From Actinomycetes bacterium (GTDB lineage Bacteria; Actinomycetota; Actinomycetes; S36-B12; GCA-2699445), in assembly GCA_022600255.1 (NCBI GenBank), contig JAHZKU010000213.1:1-5211 (forward strand): DNA of 5,211 nt. The letters run 5' to 3'. The notes beneath the pieces are model-generated. The model was not told the DNA's origin and searched no databases. It worked only from the letters and a program-made list of their open reading frames with translations. Every line of letters begins with the position of its first letter. Position 1 is the stretch's first letter. Shown here piece by piece: positions 1-5,100 of this stretch. The position numbers were made by a program, and so were the translations under genes.

Positions 1-1
1 G

Positions 2-142
2 CCCCAGCTGCACCAACAGACCGAACAAGCGTGGTGCCTGACCCTGCTCACAAACGTGGTCGTGACCTGGACCACCGAGTACTACTCACTGGCAGTCAAG
101 TCGCTGCGATCCTCGGGCCGCGACGTCCCAAACCAAGTCCTA
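2..142 (+). pseudogene. Tn3-family transposase, C-terminal remnant, open at left edge
   Basis: The frame is open from the first complete codon at position 2 and reads LHQQTEQAWCLTLLTNVVV, then TWTTEYYSLAVKSLRSSG and RDVPNQVL. From memory of the family, this matches the last catalytic-domain segment of actinobacterial Tn3-type (DDE) transposases, which run QQTEQ-WCL-L-TNA-V-WTTEYY-LAV followed by a V-DE-LAHISPA segment. Similarity stops at about VPNQVL. The HISPAR-ENI segment and the roughly 30-40 residues that normally follow are missing, so the transposase is 3'-truncated. There is no stop codon; the same frame continues into the BrkB-like gene. The start and the catalytic residues lie outside the window, so whether the upstream part is intact cannot be told. 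No Tn3 terminal inverted repeat is recognised downstream, as expected if the transposon end was deleted. The family assignment is fairly secure; the exact breakpoint (about 140-150) is an estimate. Confidence 0.8.
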
Positions 143-997
143 TTGCGCGAGACCCTTGACAAGGTAAGCGAGCGCAATCGGAAGGCGGGTTTGGGATATC
201 GCGCTTACCAGCGGTTCTCGTATGCCAATGTCACTTTGTTGTCCGCTGGAACGGCCTACTACCTGTTCCTGTCTGTGTTCTCTTTGGCCGCACTTGGCTA
301 CGGGGTGGCGGCCTGGCTTGGATCCGATAGGTTGCGGGATTCGATCACGACTGCGCTGGGAGAGGCGTTTCCCGGCTTGGTGGGAACGAACGGTATTGAT
401 CCACAGGCACTGAGCGCTCTGGGACAAACCGCTTCCATTGTTGGTCTCGTCGTCATGGTCTATTCGGCCAGCGCGGCCGTGTACGCCACGAGTCGGGCGC
501 TGCACATCATCTACGGAGCTCCAAAAGACTCCAGGAACTACGTCCTGGCTAGGGGCAGGTTGGGTGCCTGGCTCCTCGTGGTGGCGCCGCTGGTGCTGCT
601 CTCCTACGTCATCTCCGGTGCAGTGACTGGGTTGGCCAGTCAGGTGTACGAAGCGCTCGGAATCAGCGGAACTGTGCTCCAACCGTTAGTGCTCGTAATT
701 GGGCTCGCCGCCGCCTTGGCGCTGGACTTCCTGATCATTCTTCTACTACTGGGACACCTCGGCGGGATCAGGCCTGATCGACGGTCGCGCATCATTGCGG
801 CCGCGATCGGTGCTGTCGCCGTTGAGATCTTGAAGTACGTGATGACATTGGTAATCTCGTATTCACTCTCAAAGCCCCAGTACGGTGTGTTCGCTGGTCC
901 GATCACATTGCTATTGGTCCTCTACCTGCAGTGCATGACTTTCTTTGCGTGTGCTGGGATCGCGGCTGCGCTCAGTGGTCGCGAACTCCGGCAATGA
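143..997 (+). CDS. YihY/virulence factor BrkB family membrane protein, fused in frame behind transposase remnant
   Basis: This is an inner-membrane protein of the YihY/BrkB family, whose biochemical role is unsettled. Numbering from a GTG at 56, six hydrophobic segments lie at about 57-88, 124-153, 166-192, 207-234, 243-273 and 277-307, the usual six-helix plan. The entry motif YQRFSYANVTLLSAGTAYY (51-69) corresponds to the family's R-Y----G-LLAAG--Y/F start. The exit segment YGVFAGPITLLLVLYLQC matches the G-FA--I-LLLWLY pattern. The usual Gly-Ala-Glu near the end is changed (FACAGIAAAL). About 284 residues from position 143 is near full length for the family. The start is uncertain: no Shine-Dalgarno precedes the GTG at 56, the GTG at 62 or the TTG at 143. 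I chose TTG 143 because transposase similarity ends just before it. The protein may instead be made as a fusion with the transposase. Confidence 0.85.
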   Translation: MRETLDKVSERNRKAGLGYRAYQRFSYANVTLLSAGTAYYLFLSVFSLAALGYGVAAWLGSDRLRDSITTALGEAFPGLVGTNGIDPQALSALGQTASIVGLVVMVYSASAAVYATSRALHIIYGAPKDSRNYVLARGRLGAWLLVVAPLVLLSYVISGAVTGLASQVYEALGISGTVLQPLVLVIGLAAALALDFLIILLLLGHLGGIRPDRRSRIIAAAIGAVAVEILKYVMTLVISYSLSKPQYGVFAGPITLLLVLYLQCMTFFACAGIAAALSGRELRQ

Positions 998-1161
998 GCA
1001 AACCATCCAATCCCGTGGTGTAGCCCTCGCGGCCGTCATGGCGTCGACCGCTACTAGCGATCCTGACCGACCCAGGCGGACACCTCTGGCACTAGACTGA
1101 CAGCAGGTCGGGCCCCTTTGGAACTGGCTTCATACGAGTGATGAGCGAGCTGAGGATTGTG

Positions 1162-1228
1162 GCCGTCTGTAACGACGGCGCCTCCCCTCCGCGGCTTAGT
1201 CACTCGTTCCAAGTGAAGCAAGTCCGCG
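1162..1228 (+). other. Hairpins in leader of the CLC gene
   Basis: The 250-nt gap 998-1247 contains no convincing gene. Two inverted repeats stand out. The first is GCCGTC (1162-1167) with GACGGC (1174-1179) around a 6-nt loop. The second is a two-part stem, CGCGG (1190-1194) with CCGCG (1224-1228), enclosing TCACT (1200-1204) and AGTGA (1212-1216) around a 7-nt loop. It ends six bases before the ribosome binding site of the next gene. These may be leader RNA structure. I see no clear -35/-10 promoter in this gap and no T-run. Confidence 0.3.
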
Positions 1229-1247
1229 TGGTTGAGGAGAGAGAGTA

Positions 1248-2510
1248 ATGGCGACACCGTTGCCTATTGATCAGTCCTGGTATCGGCAGGTGCTGCTGGC
1301 TGCAGCTCTGGTGGGTTTGCTGGTAGCTGCCCTGGGTTTGGTGTATCTGGGTGTGAGCGGGGCCGCTTTTGAGGGGATCTTTGGGGAGCCGCGACTCGAT
1401 GCTTGGTCTGGTGAGTGGTGGTGGATTGGTGTCACCGCAGCTGGCGGCTTTCTCGTTGCTGGGCTGCGCAAGTGGTGGAAGACCACGGACAAGGTTCCCG
1501 GAGGCGTGGCGATCATCGAGTCCGGCAAGGTCGACTACAAGGTCGCTCCTTCGTGGGTGGCGCTCGCGTTGGTATCGGCGGTGGCTGGGGCCAGCTTGGG
1601 GCCGTCATTTGCTCTAGTCATGATGGGCGGTGGCCTGGCCGCGTGGGTCGCGTCCCGTCGTTGGGTCGGCAACGAGGACGCGCGGTTGTATTCGACGCTG
1701 GCTGGTATTGCTGGTGGCTTTGGCGGCGCTTTCACCTCACCGATGCTGGGATCGCTGGTCGTCAGCGAGCTTGCGCCGGTCCCGAAACAGAAGTACGTCG
1801 ATGCGCTACTCCCGCAACTCATCGGGGCGGTAGTGGCCTTCGGGCTGTTCTTCGGAGTGGTCGGTTCGACACTGTTGAACAGTTTCGCGATCCCGGCACC
1901 GGAGTTCACCACGTGGCTACTGGTGATGGGTGTGGGGCTTGGTGTTGCTTCCAGCGTGGTCATGATCGTGTTCATCGCCATCGTGAAGATCGTCACGGTG
2001 GCTGGGGCGAAGCTGAGCCATTCTCTGATTCGGGGCGTGGTCGGTGGGGCCCTGGTCGGTTTGCTGGCCGTGGCGCTTCCGCTGACGATCGGGTCGGGGA
2101 ACAACCAACTTTCCGCGGTCATCGACAATGCTCCGGCGATCGGCGCGGGGCTGTTGCTGGCGGTGCTGGTTGGCAAGATGTTGGCGATGGCGTTGAGTCT
2201 GCAGGCCGGTTTCATCGGCGGCAACGTGTTGCCGATGCTGTTCGTGGGTGGCACGGCTGGTGCGATTGTCCACATCTTGGTCCCCGGTATTCCTTATGCG
2301 ATCGCGGTCGCAGCGATGCTGGCCGCGGTGCCGGGTGCGGTCATCAAGGCCCCGATTGGTCTCGTACTGATCGCGGCGCTGTCCGTTGGGCTGGGACCGG
2401 TGACTACCGCCCCCGTGGCCATAGCTGTAGTCACGTCGTATCTGCTCACCGCAGGCTTCGCAGCCCTGCTGCGGGCTAAACGCCAGGAAGTTCCAGCGGT
2501 GGATGTCTAG
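1248..2510 (+). CDS. CLC-family (YfeO-like) ion channel/antiporter protein with altered pore residues
   Basis: A 420-residue, strongly hydrophobic protein with the order of CLC landmarks. These are a P-G element (KVPGG, 82-86) where GSGIP normally sits, GASLGPSFAL (114-123) in place of the GREGP/SLGPEHP loop, AGIAGGFGGAFTSPMLGSLV (152-171) matching the AG-AAAF-AP--G segment, and GGNVLPMLFVG (324-334) in place of GxFxP. Length and the SLGP and FVG elements resemble E. coli YfeO (about 418 residues). CLC proteins move chloride or other anions, as channels or proton-coupled exchangers, as dimers in the membrane. Here the gating glutamate position is Ser120, the filter Ser aligns with Asp81 and the GxFxP Phe is Leu328, so transport mode and substrate cannot be assumed. 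There is no CBS domain. The ATG at 1248 has GAGGAGA at 1234-1240, a well-placed ribosome binding site. The membrane-protein gene at 2582 follows 71 nt later and is probably co-transcribed. Confidence 0.85.
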   Translation: MATPLPIDQSWYRQVLLAAALVGLLVAALGLVYLGVSGAAFEGIFGEPRLDAWSGEWWWIGVTAAGGFLVAGLRKWWKTTDKVPGGVAIIESGKVDYKVAPSWVALALVSAVAGASLGPSFALVMMGGGLAAWVASRRWVGNEDARLYSTLAGIAGGFGGAFTSPMLGSLVVSELAPVPKQKYVDALLPQLIGAVVAFGLFFGVVGSTLLNSFAIPAPEFTTWLLVMGVGLGVASSVVMIVFIAIVKIVTVAGAKLSHSLIRGVVGGALVGLLAVALPLTIGSGNNQLSAVIDNAPAIGAGLLLAVLVGKMLAMALSLQAGFIGGNVLPMLFVGGTAGAIVHILVPGIPYAIAVAAMLAAVPGAVIKAPIGLVLIAALSVGLGPVTTAPVAIAVVTSYLLTAGFAALLRAKRQEVPAVDV

Positions 2511-2524
2511 CCGCAAGGCTGCTG

Positions 2525-2543
2525 GGCCAGCTGCAACTTGGCC
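2525..2543 (+). other. Small inverted repeat between CLC gene and next gene
   Basis: GGCCA (2525-2529) pairs with TGGCC (2539-2543) around a 9-nt loop, 15 nt after the CLC stop codon. There is no T-run. It is too weak to call a terminator; it could be an attenuating or mRNA-stabilising stem within a two-gene operon, or chance in GC-rich DNA. Confidence 0.25.
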
Positions 2544-2581
2544 GGTGAGGGTTTCGGGTTGATATCTGGAGGAAGCAGAGT

Positions 2582-3085
2582 ATGGATGCTGAAGTTTCGG
2601 GTGACCAAGGGGCTGACTTGCAGCGGTCGGAGCGATTAGGTCATGCCCTGTATGGGTTGATCATTGTGACCGCGACTGTGGTGGCCGAGAAGGAGCACAT
2701 CGAAGAACCGATCCACGCGATCGGGTTGCTCGTGGGGATCGGTGTGGTTCTGGTCTTGGCCCACACCTATACCGGGTGGATTGCTGAGCGGGTGGTAGCC
2801 AATGAGCGACTTGGCAAGCTTCGTCGACGACTTCTCATCCGGAACAATGTGCCGGTTGCTTTGGCGGTTGTGGTGCCGATCGCGTTGTTCGCATTCAGTT
2901 GGGTGGGCCTGGTCGGGATTGAGGCCGCCTACGCGGTGTCGATCGCGTTCAACATCCTGGTCTTGCTCGCGATTGGTATCTATGAGGGCCGCCGAGCCAA
3001 CATGAGCTGGCTGGGGGCGCTGTTCAGCGGCGCGGCCGCTGGTGGCATCGGTGTGTTTGTGATCCTGATCGAGATCAACATCTAA
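2582..3085 (+). CDS. Small integral membrane protein, unnamed actinobacterial family
   Basis: A 167-residue protein with a short polar N-terminus (1-20) and about five hydrophobic segments at 22-36, 45-66, 89-110, 113-134 and 144-165. A basic loop (RLGKLRRRLLIR, 76-87) between segments two and three suggests a cytoplasmic loop. The pattern ERLGHALYGLIIVTATVVAE, then LAHTYTGW (59-66), then YEGRRANMSWLGALFSGAAA resembles a family of small actinobacterial membrane proteins of unknown function. Members typically carry E--VYG-I-V-A-L-A, LAHAYA and G-RA-L/M-G-L. The histidine in LAHTYTGW, a polar residue inside a membrane segment, is the most notable residue. I know of no assigned function. The start is clear: ATG with GGAGGA at 2568-2573, eight bases upstream. 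The 71-nt gap to the CLC gene and shared orientation suggest an operon, so a role alongside the CLC protein is possible but only inferred. Confidence 0.8.
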   Translation: MDAEVSGDQGADLQRSERLGHALYGLIIVTATVVAEKEHIEEPIHAIGLLVGIGVVLVLAHTYTGWIAERVVANERLGKLRRRLLIRNNVPVALAVVVPIALFAFSWVGLVGIEAAYAVSIAFNILVLLAIGIYEGRRANMSWLGALFSGAAAGGIGVFVILIEINI

Positions 3086-3087
3086 CT

Positions 3088-3124
3088 GGGCGCCTGAGGT
3101 GGGAACGGGACTCCACCATCGCCC
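3088..3124 (+). terminator. Terminator-like GC-rich hairpin after the small membrane protein gene
   Basis: Two nested stems begin three bases after the TAA stop: GGGCG (3088-3092) with CGCCC (3120-3124), and inside it GGTGG (3098-3102) with CCACC (3113-3117). No T-run follows, which is common for actinobacterial intrinsic terminators. Its position between a stop codon and a putative new promoter supports a transcript end. Confidence 0.45.
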
Positions 3125-3135
3125 GCGCTCTGTGA

Positions 3136-3160
3136 GTCTGGGGCTTACCCCTATGGGTAC
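3136..3160 (+). promoter_or_regulatory. Putative SigB/SigF-type stress promoter for the DUF1269 gene
   Basis: GTCT (3136-3139), 15 bases, then GGGTAC (3155-3160) fits the published Streptomyces SigB pattern GNNT-N14-16-GGGTAC/T. It lies about 100 nt before the ATG at 3261 and just after the terminator-like hairpin of the previous gene, which is a sensible position. The -10 also sits in a patch of GGGG/CCCC inverted repeats (GGGG 3140-3143 with CCCC 3148-3151; TACCCC 3146-3151 with GGGGTA 3167-3172), which could affect sigma-factor access. The motif is short, so a chance match is possible. Confidence 0.4.
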
Positions 3161-3177
3161 GCGGATGGGGTAGGCGT

Positions 3178-3208
3178 AGGCTGAAATTGCAGGCTGAGCG
3201 AAAGCTGA
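3178..3208 (+). repeat. Three spaced AGGCTGA-like repeats upstream of the DUF1269 gene
   Basis: AGGCTGA occurs at 3178-3184 and 3191-3197, and AAGCTGA at 3202-3208. The spacings are 13 and 11 bases, roughly one helical turn. They lie between the putative promoter and the gene. They could be a binding site for a regulator or the remains of a small duplication. Confidence 0.35.
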
Positions 3209-3224
3209 GTTTGCTCAACAATCA

Positions 3225-3239
3225 TCACCAGTTTGGTGA
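3225..3239 (+). other. Short hairpin before the DUF1269 ribosome binding site
   Basis: TCACCA (3225-3230) and TGGTGA (3234-3239) form a perfect 6-bp stem with a 3-base loop, ending about nine bases before the AAGGAGA ribosome binding site at 3248-3254. In an RNA leader it could influence translation or stability. No known riboswitch or RNA family is recognised. Confidence 0.3.
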
Positions 3240-3260
3240 GTGCCAAGAAGGAGATAGCTA

Positions 3261-3785
3261 ATGACAGACCCGAATCTAGTGTTGTATGCGGCTTCGTACG
3301 ATGACGCGGACACCGCCAAGCAGGACTTCGAGACACTCAAGGCTGCGGAAGGCCCCGACCTTGCTGTAGTGGCTGCAGTGGTGATGTCCCGAGATGCCGA
3401 TGGCAACGTCGACGTCTTGTCAAAGGGTGGCGCCATCACTGGCGCAGGCGCGGTCCTTGGTGGCGGCGCTGGCCTGGTCGTGGGCCTGTTCGCACCCCCA
3501 CTTCTCGCGGCCACCGCGATCGGTGCCGGGATCGGGGCACTACTAGGTCACCTGACCAAGAAGCACAAGGAAAAGGAACTCGGTGTCGAACTAGAGGAGT
3601 ACTTTCCCAAGAACTCCTCAGCAGTTGTAGTCGTGCTGGACAGCCTCTACCTGGATCGAGTCGAGAAGGCGTTGTCTAAGGCTGACAAGAAGGTCAGCAA
3701 AGCCATCGACCAGGACGACTACGAGAAGCTGCAGAAGGCATTGGCAGATTCAGCGAACGACGTCACTGACGCTGTCAACTCCTGA
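3261..3785 (+). CDS. DUF1269 family glycine-zipper membrane protein
   Basis: A 174-residue protein with the DUF1269 layout. An N-terminal alpha/beta part (LVLYAASYDDADTAKQDFET, 6-25) is followed by a strand region (33-53), a glycine-rich hydrophobic stretch (57-97) and a second alpha/beta part (SSAVVVVLDSLYLDRVEKAL, 119-138). The C-terminus is a charged, lysine-rich helix (139-174). The Gly/Ala spacing in 57-97, with APP at its centre, fits a glycine-zipper membrane hairpin. Family function is unknown; members are often encoded among stress or envelope genes. The start is well supported: ATG with AAGGAGA at 3248-3254, six bases upstream. It stands alone, with a terminator-like hairpin on each side and a SigB-type promoter match in front, so it is probably a single-gene transcript induced by stress (inference). 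Confidence 0.85.
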   Translation: MTDPNLVLYAASYDDADTAKQDFETLKAAEGPDLAVVAAVVMSRDADGNVDVLSKGGAITGAGAVLGGGAGLVVGLFAPPLLAATAIGAGIGALLGHLTKKHKEKELGVELEEYFPKNSSAVVVVLDSLYLDRVEKALSKADKKVSKAIDQDDYEKLQKALADSANDVTDAVNS

Positions 3786-3790
3786 GAAGG

Positions 3791-3826
3791 ACCCGGTCGG
3801 CTCCTTTGATGAGCCACAGGTCGGGT
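3791..3826 (+). terminator. Terminator-like hairpin after the DUF1269 gene
   Basis: The stem starts five bases after the TGA stop. ACCCGGTC (3791-3798) pairs with GGTCGGGT (3819-3826), counting two G-T wobbles, then GGCTC (3799-3803) pairs with GAGCC (3811-3815). The loop is 7 nt, with a three-base bulge (3816-3818). No T-run follows. Strength and position suggest a transcription terminator. Confidence 0.55.
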
Positions 3827-3899
3827 GACGGTGTAGCGGAAGAGGCGGTCCCTTGTCCAGGCTTACCTGGGCTAGTGGCCGCCTCTCTGCCTGACCGTC
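3827..3899 (+). other. Long near-perfect hairpin, possible structured RNA
   Basis: The core covers 3841-3886. Bases 3841-3861 face 3866-3886 across a CTTA loop, and 19 of 21 positions pair (16 Watson-Crick, 3 G-T); the two mismatches are 3851/3876 and 3854/3873. An outer stem GACGGT (3827-3832) with ACCGTC (3894-3899) extends it. It abuts the preceding terminator-like hairpin and lies in a 250-nt gap. It could be a bidirectional terminator, a small RNA, a leader element of the FUSC gene or a small palindromic repeat element. No known RNA family was recognised. Confidence 0.5.
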
Positions 3900-3905
3900 G
3901 GTGAA

Positions 3906-3927
3906 TGGCTGGCTTCGCGGCCGACCA
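3906..3927 (+). other. Imperfect hairpin in FUSC leader region
   Basis: Bases 3906-3914 face 3919-3927 around a TCGC loop, with one mismatch (3909/3924) and two wobbles. Alone it is weak, but it falls between two stronger hairpins in the same gap and is part of the same run of structure. Confidence 0.3.
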
Positions 3928-3941
3928 GGCGGAACCTTGGA

Positions 3942-3963
3942 CCGGTGCGAGCCATCGCACCGG
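3942..3963 (+). promoter_or_regulatory. Perfect 9-bp hairpin just before leader ORF of the FUSC gene
   Basis: CCGGTGCGA (3942-3950) and TCGCACCGG (3955-3963) form a perfect 9-bp stem with a GCCA loop. It ends two bases before the GAGGAGA ribosome binding site (3966-3972) of the small ORF at 3975. The lack of a T-run argues against a classical terminator. It could act as an RNA control element, or as an 18-base palindromic operator bound by a dimeric repressor (inference). Confidence 0.45.
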
Positions 3964-3974
3964 ATGAGGAGACA

Positions 3975-4043
3975 ATGTCGGTGGGAAGTGTCGGGGTAGC
4001 CGTTGACCGGGTATCGCGCGAATCGGAGGTTTCTAATGCGTGA
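3975..4043 (+). CDS. Putative 22-codon leader peptide overlapping the FUSC gene start
   Basis: ATG at 3975 is preceded by a strong ribosome binding site, GAGGAGA at 3966-3972, spaced two bases away (somewhat tight). The frame reads MSVGSVGVAVDRVSRES, then EVSNA, and stops at TGA 4041-4043. It overlaps the ATG of the FUSC gene (4036) by eight bases in another frame. This arrangement is typical of translational coupling or a regulatory leader peptide. The peptide has no run of a single amino acid, so simple amino-acid attenuation is not indicated. It is short and could be chance; its own ribosome binding site and the overlap are the arguments for it. Confidence 0.35.
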   Translation: MSVGSVGVAVDRVSRESEVSNA

Positions 4044-5088
4044 AGTATTCGCGTTGGACCTGTCGAAATTGAGTTTGCGCACTGCGATCATCGGGACGAT
4101 AGTGCTTGGGATCACGGTCGTTTTGGTCGGGGTGTTTGGCAACGTGGCGATTGCGGCGGGATTGGCAGCGGTCTTCGTGACTGCCGCTGGACCAGCAGAC
4201 ACCCGTCGGCCCGACCTGGGGTCAGTCTTGTTGGTCGTTGTCGGAGCAGCTGTCACCTTTTTGGTCAGTTTGTCTGCGTCTTCCCAGGTCGCGGCAGCGG
4301 TCGTGATCACTGCGATAACGCTCGCGGCGACCCTGCTGGCACTGCTGGACAAACGCTCGGCCACGATGGGCGTTTTCGGCTTGTTGTGGGCGGTCCTGGT
4401 GCTGGATGTTGGCGCCACCGCAGACACCGCCGCGAGCATGGCGGCCGCTTTCGCCATTGGCGGGGTTCTGGCCCTGCTTGCCCTGTGGATCGCCGACAGG
4501 TTCTTGGAATCTGACCCCGATCCCGAAATAGCCACCGAACCCGAGCAAGACATGGCCGAAACGGCTGTTCGCTCGAAACGCCAACGGGACGTGATCGTGA
4601 GGTTCGCGATTGTCCGGGCACTGGGGGCCGGAGCTTGCGTACTGCTGGGCTATTCCTTGTTTCCCGAGAACCCCGCCTGGGCTGTTTTGACGTTTGTCCT
4701 GGTCATCCAGCCCCCCGCTCATCAATTCGTGGTCACCGCGTTGGGGCGGGCCATCGGAACTGCCGTCGGTGTAGTCCTGGGTGTGCTGATCATCCAAGTC
4801 AGCACCGGAAACACCGTGGCATTGCTGGTCGCCTTCGTGGCTAGCTCATTCTTGATGATGGCTACCCGAAAGGTCAACTACGCAGTTTCGACGCTATTCA
4901 CCACCGGTGTCCTTCTGATCTCGCAGGCGCTGCTACAGGAGCAGGCCTCGGTTGCAGCATGGCAACGTCTGTTGGCCACACTCCTTGGTGTGGTGATTGC
5001 TTTTGCGGTCGTCGCGGTCCTCGCTTTGCTCACCGGCCACCACCGACAAGCCGAGGCCGAAATCATTGACCGAGACAGTTCTTCTTGA
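4036..5088 (+). CDS. FUSC family (aromatic acid exporter-like) integral membrane protein
   Basis: A 350-residue protein built as two hydrophobic halves. Residues 15-153 carry a cluster of membrane segments. An acidic, then basic linker (158-184, ending KRQR) follows, and a second membrane block spans 189-333. The second half shows the FUSC-type pattern: RFAIVRALGAGACVLLGYSL (189-208), ENPAWAVLTFVLVIQPP (211-227) and GRAIGTAVGVVLGV (237-250), matching the R--GT--G motif. FUSC relatives include fusaric acid resistance and p-hydroxybenzoic acid efflux (AaeB) proteins; the substrate here is unknown, and it is shorter than AaeB. I place the start at ATG 4036, not the in-frame TTG at 4003. GGAGG at 4025-4029 sits six bases before 4036, and nothing suitable precedes 4003. 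A hairpin-rich leader and an overlapping small ORF precede it, suggesting post-transcriptional control. The potassium channel gene follows after 12 nt, with its ribosome binding site overlapping this stop codon, so the two are very likely co-transcribed. Confidence 0.8.
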   Translation: MREVFALDLSKLSLRTAIIGTIVLGITVVLVGVFGNVAIAAGLAAVFVTAAGPADTRRPDLGSVLLVVVGAAVTFLVSLSASSQVAAAVVITAITLAATLLALLDKRSATMGVFGLLWAVLVLDVGATADTAASMAAAFAIGGVLALLALWIADRFLESDPDPEIATEPEQDMAETAVRSKRQRDVIVRFAIVRALGAGACVLLGYSLFPENPAWAVLTFVLVIQPPAHQFVVTALGRAIGTAVGVVLGVLIIQVSTGNTVALLVAFVASSFLMMATRKVNYAVSTLFTTGVLLISQALLQEQASVAAWQRLLATLLGVVIAFAVVAVLALLTGHHRQAEAEIIDRDSSS

Positions 5089-5100
5089 GGAGGGAAACTC

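Noticed and set aside
140..682. 180-codon minus-strand frame opposite the BrkB gene
   Set aside because: Gln/His/Arg/Ser-rich antisense translation with no domain; BrkB on the + strand explains the region.
998..1112. Terminator or transposon end after the BrkB gene (CCGACC 1067-1072 with GGTCGG 1106-1111)
   Set aside because: Only a 6-bp stem with a 33-nt loop, no T-run, and no resemblance to Tn3 terminal repeats.
998..1247. Fluoride or other ion riboswitch before the CLC gene
   Set aside because: I looked for the crcB-type conserved blocks and found none; only ordinary short inverted repeats are visible.
1054..1257. 67-codon minus-strand frame in the gap before the CLC gene
   Set aside because: Arg/His/Ser-rich with no recognisable similarity, and it overlaps the CLC start and ribosome binding site.
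1535..2275. 246-codon minus-strand frame opposite the CLC gene
   Set aside because: The protein is a low-complexity Pro/Thr/Ala mixture with no recognisable domain; it mirrors the hydrophobic codons of the CLC gene.
1415..2479. 354-codon + strand frame overlapping the CLC gene
   Set aside because: The Arg/Trp/Gly/His-rich translation is the usual shifted-frame shadow in GC-rich DNA, and it has no independent family resemblance.
4003..4035. TTG start at 4003 for the FUSC gene
   Set aside because: No ribosome binding site precedes it, and the extra 11 residues (MTGYRANRRFL) are translated from the GGAGG that serves the ATG at 4036.
3086..4035. c-di-AMP (ydaO-type) riboswitch in the DUF1269 or FUSC leader
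   Set aside because: The context (K+ channel, osmotic theme) made it worth checking, but the conserved ydaO core blocks were not recognised in either gap.
3750..4553. 267-codon open frame on the minus strand
   Set aside because: It crosses the DUF1269 stop, the hairpin-rich gap and the FUSC gene antisense. Its translation is low-complexity Ala/Thr/Ser/Arg, typical of antisense GC-rich frames, and + strand genes there are clearly better supported.
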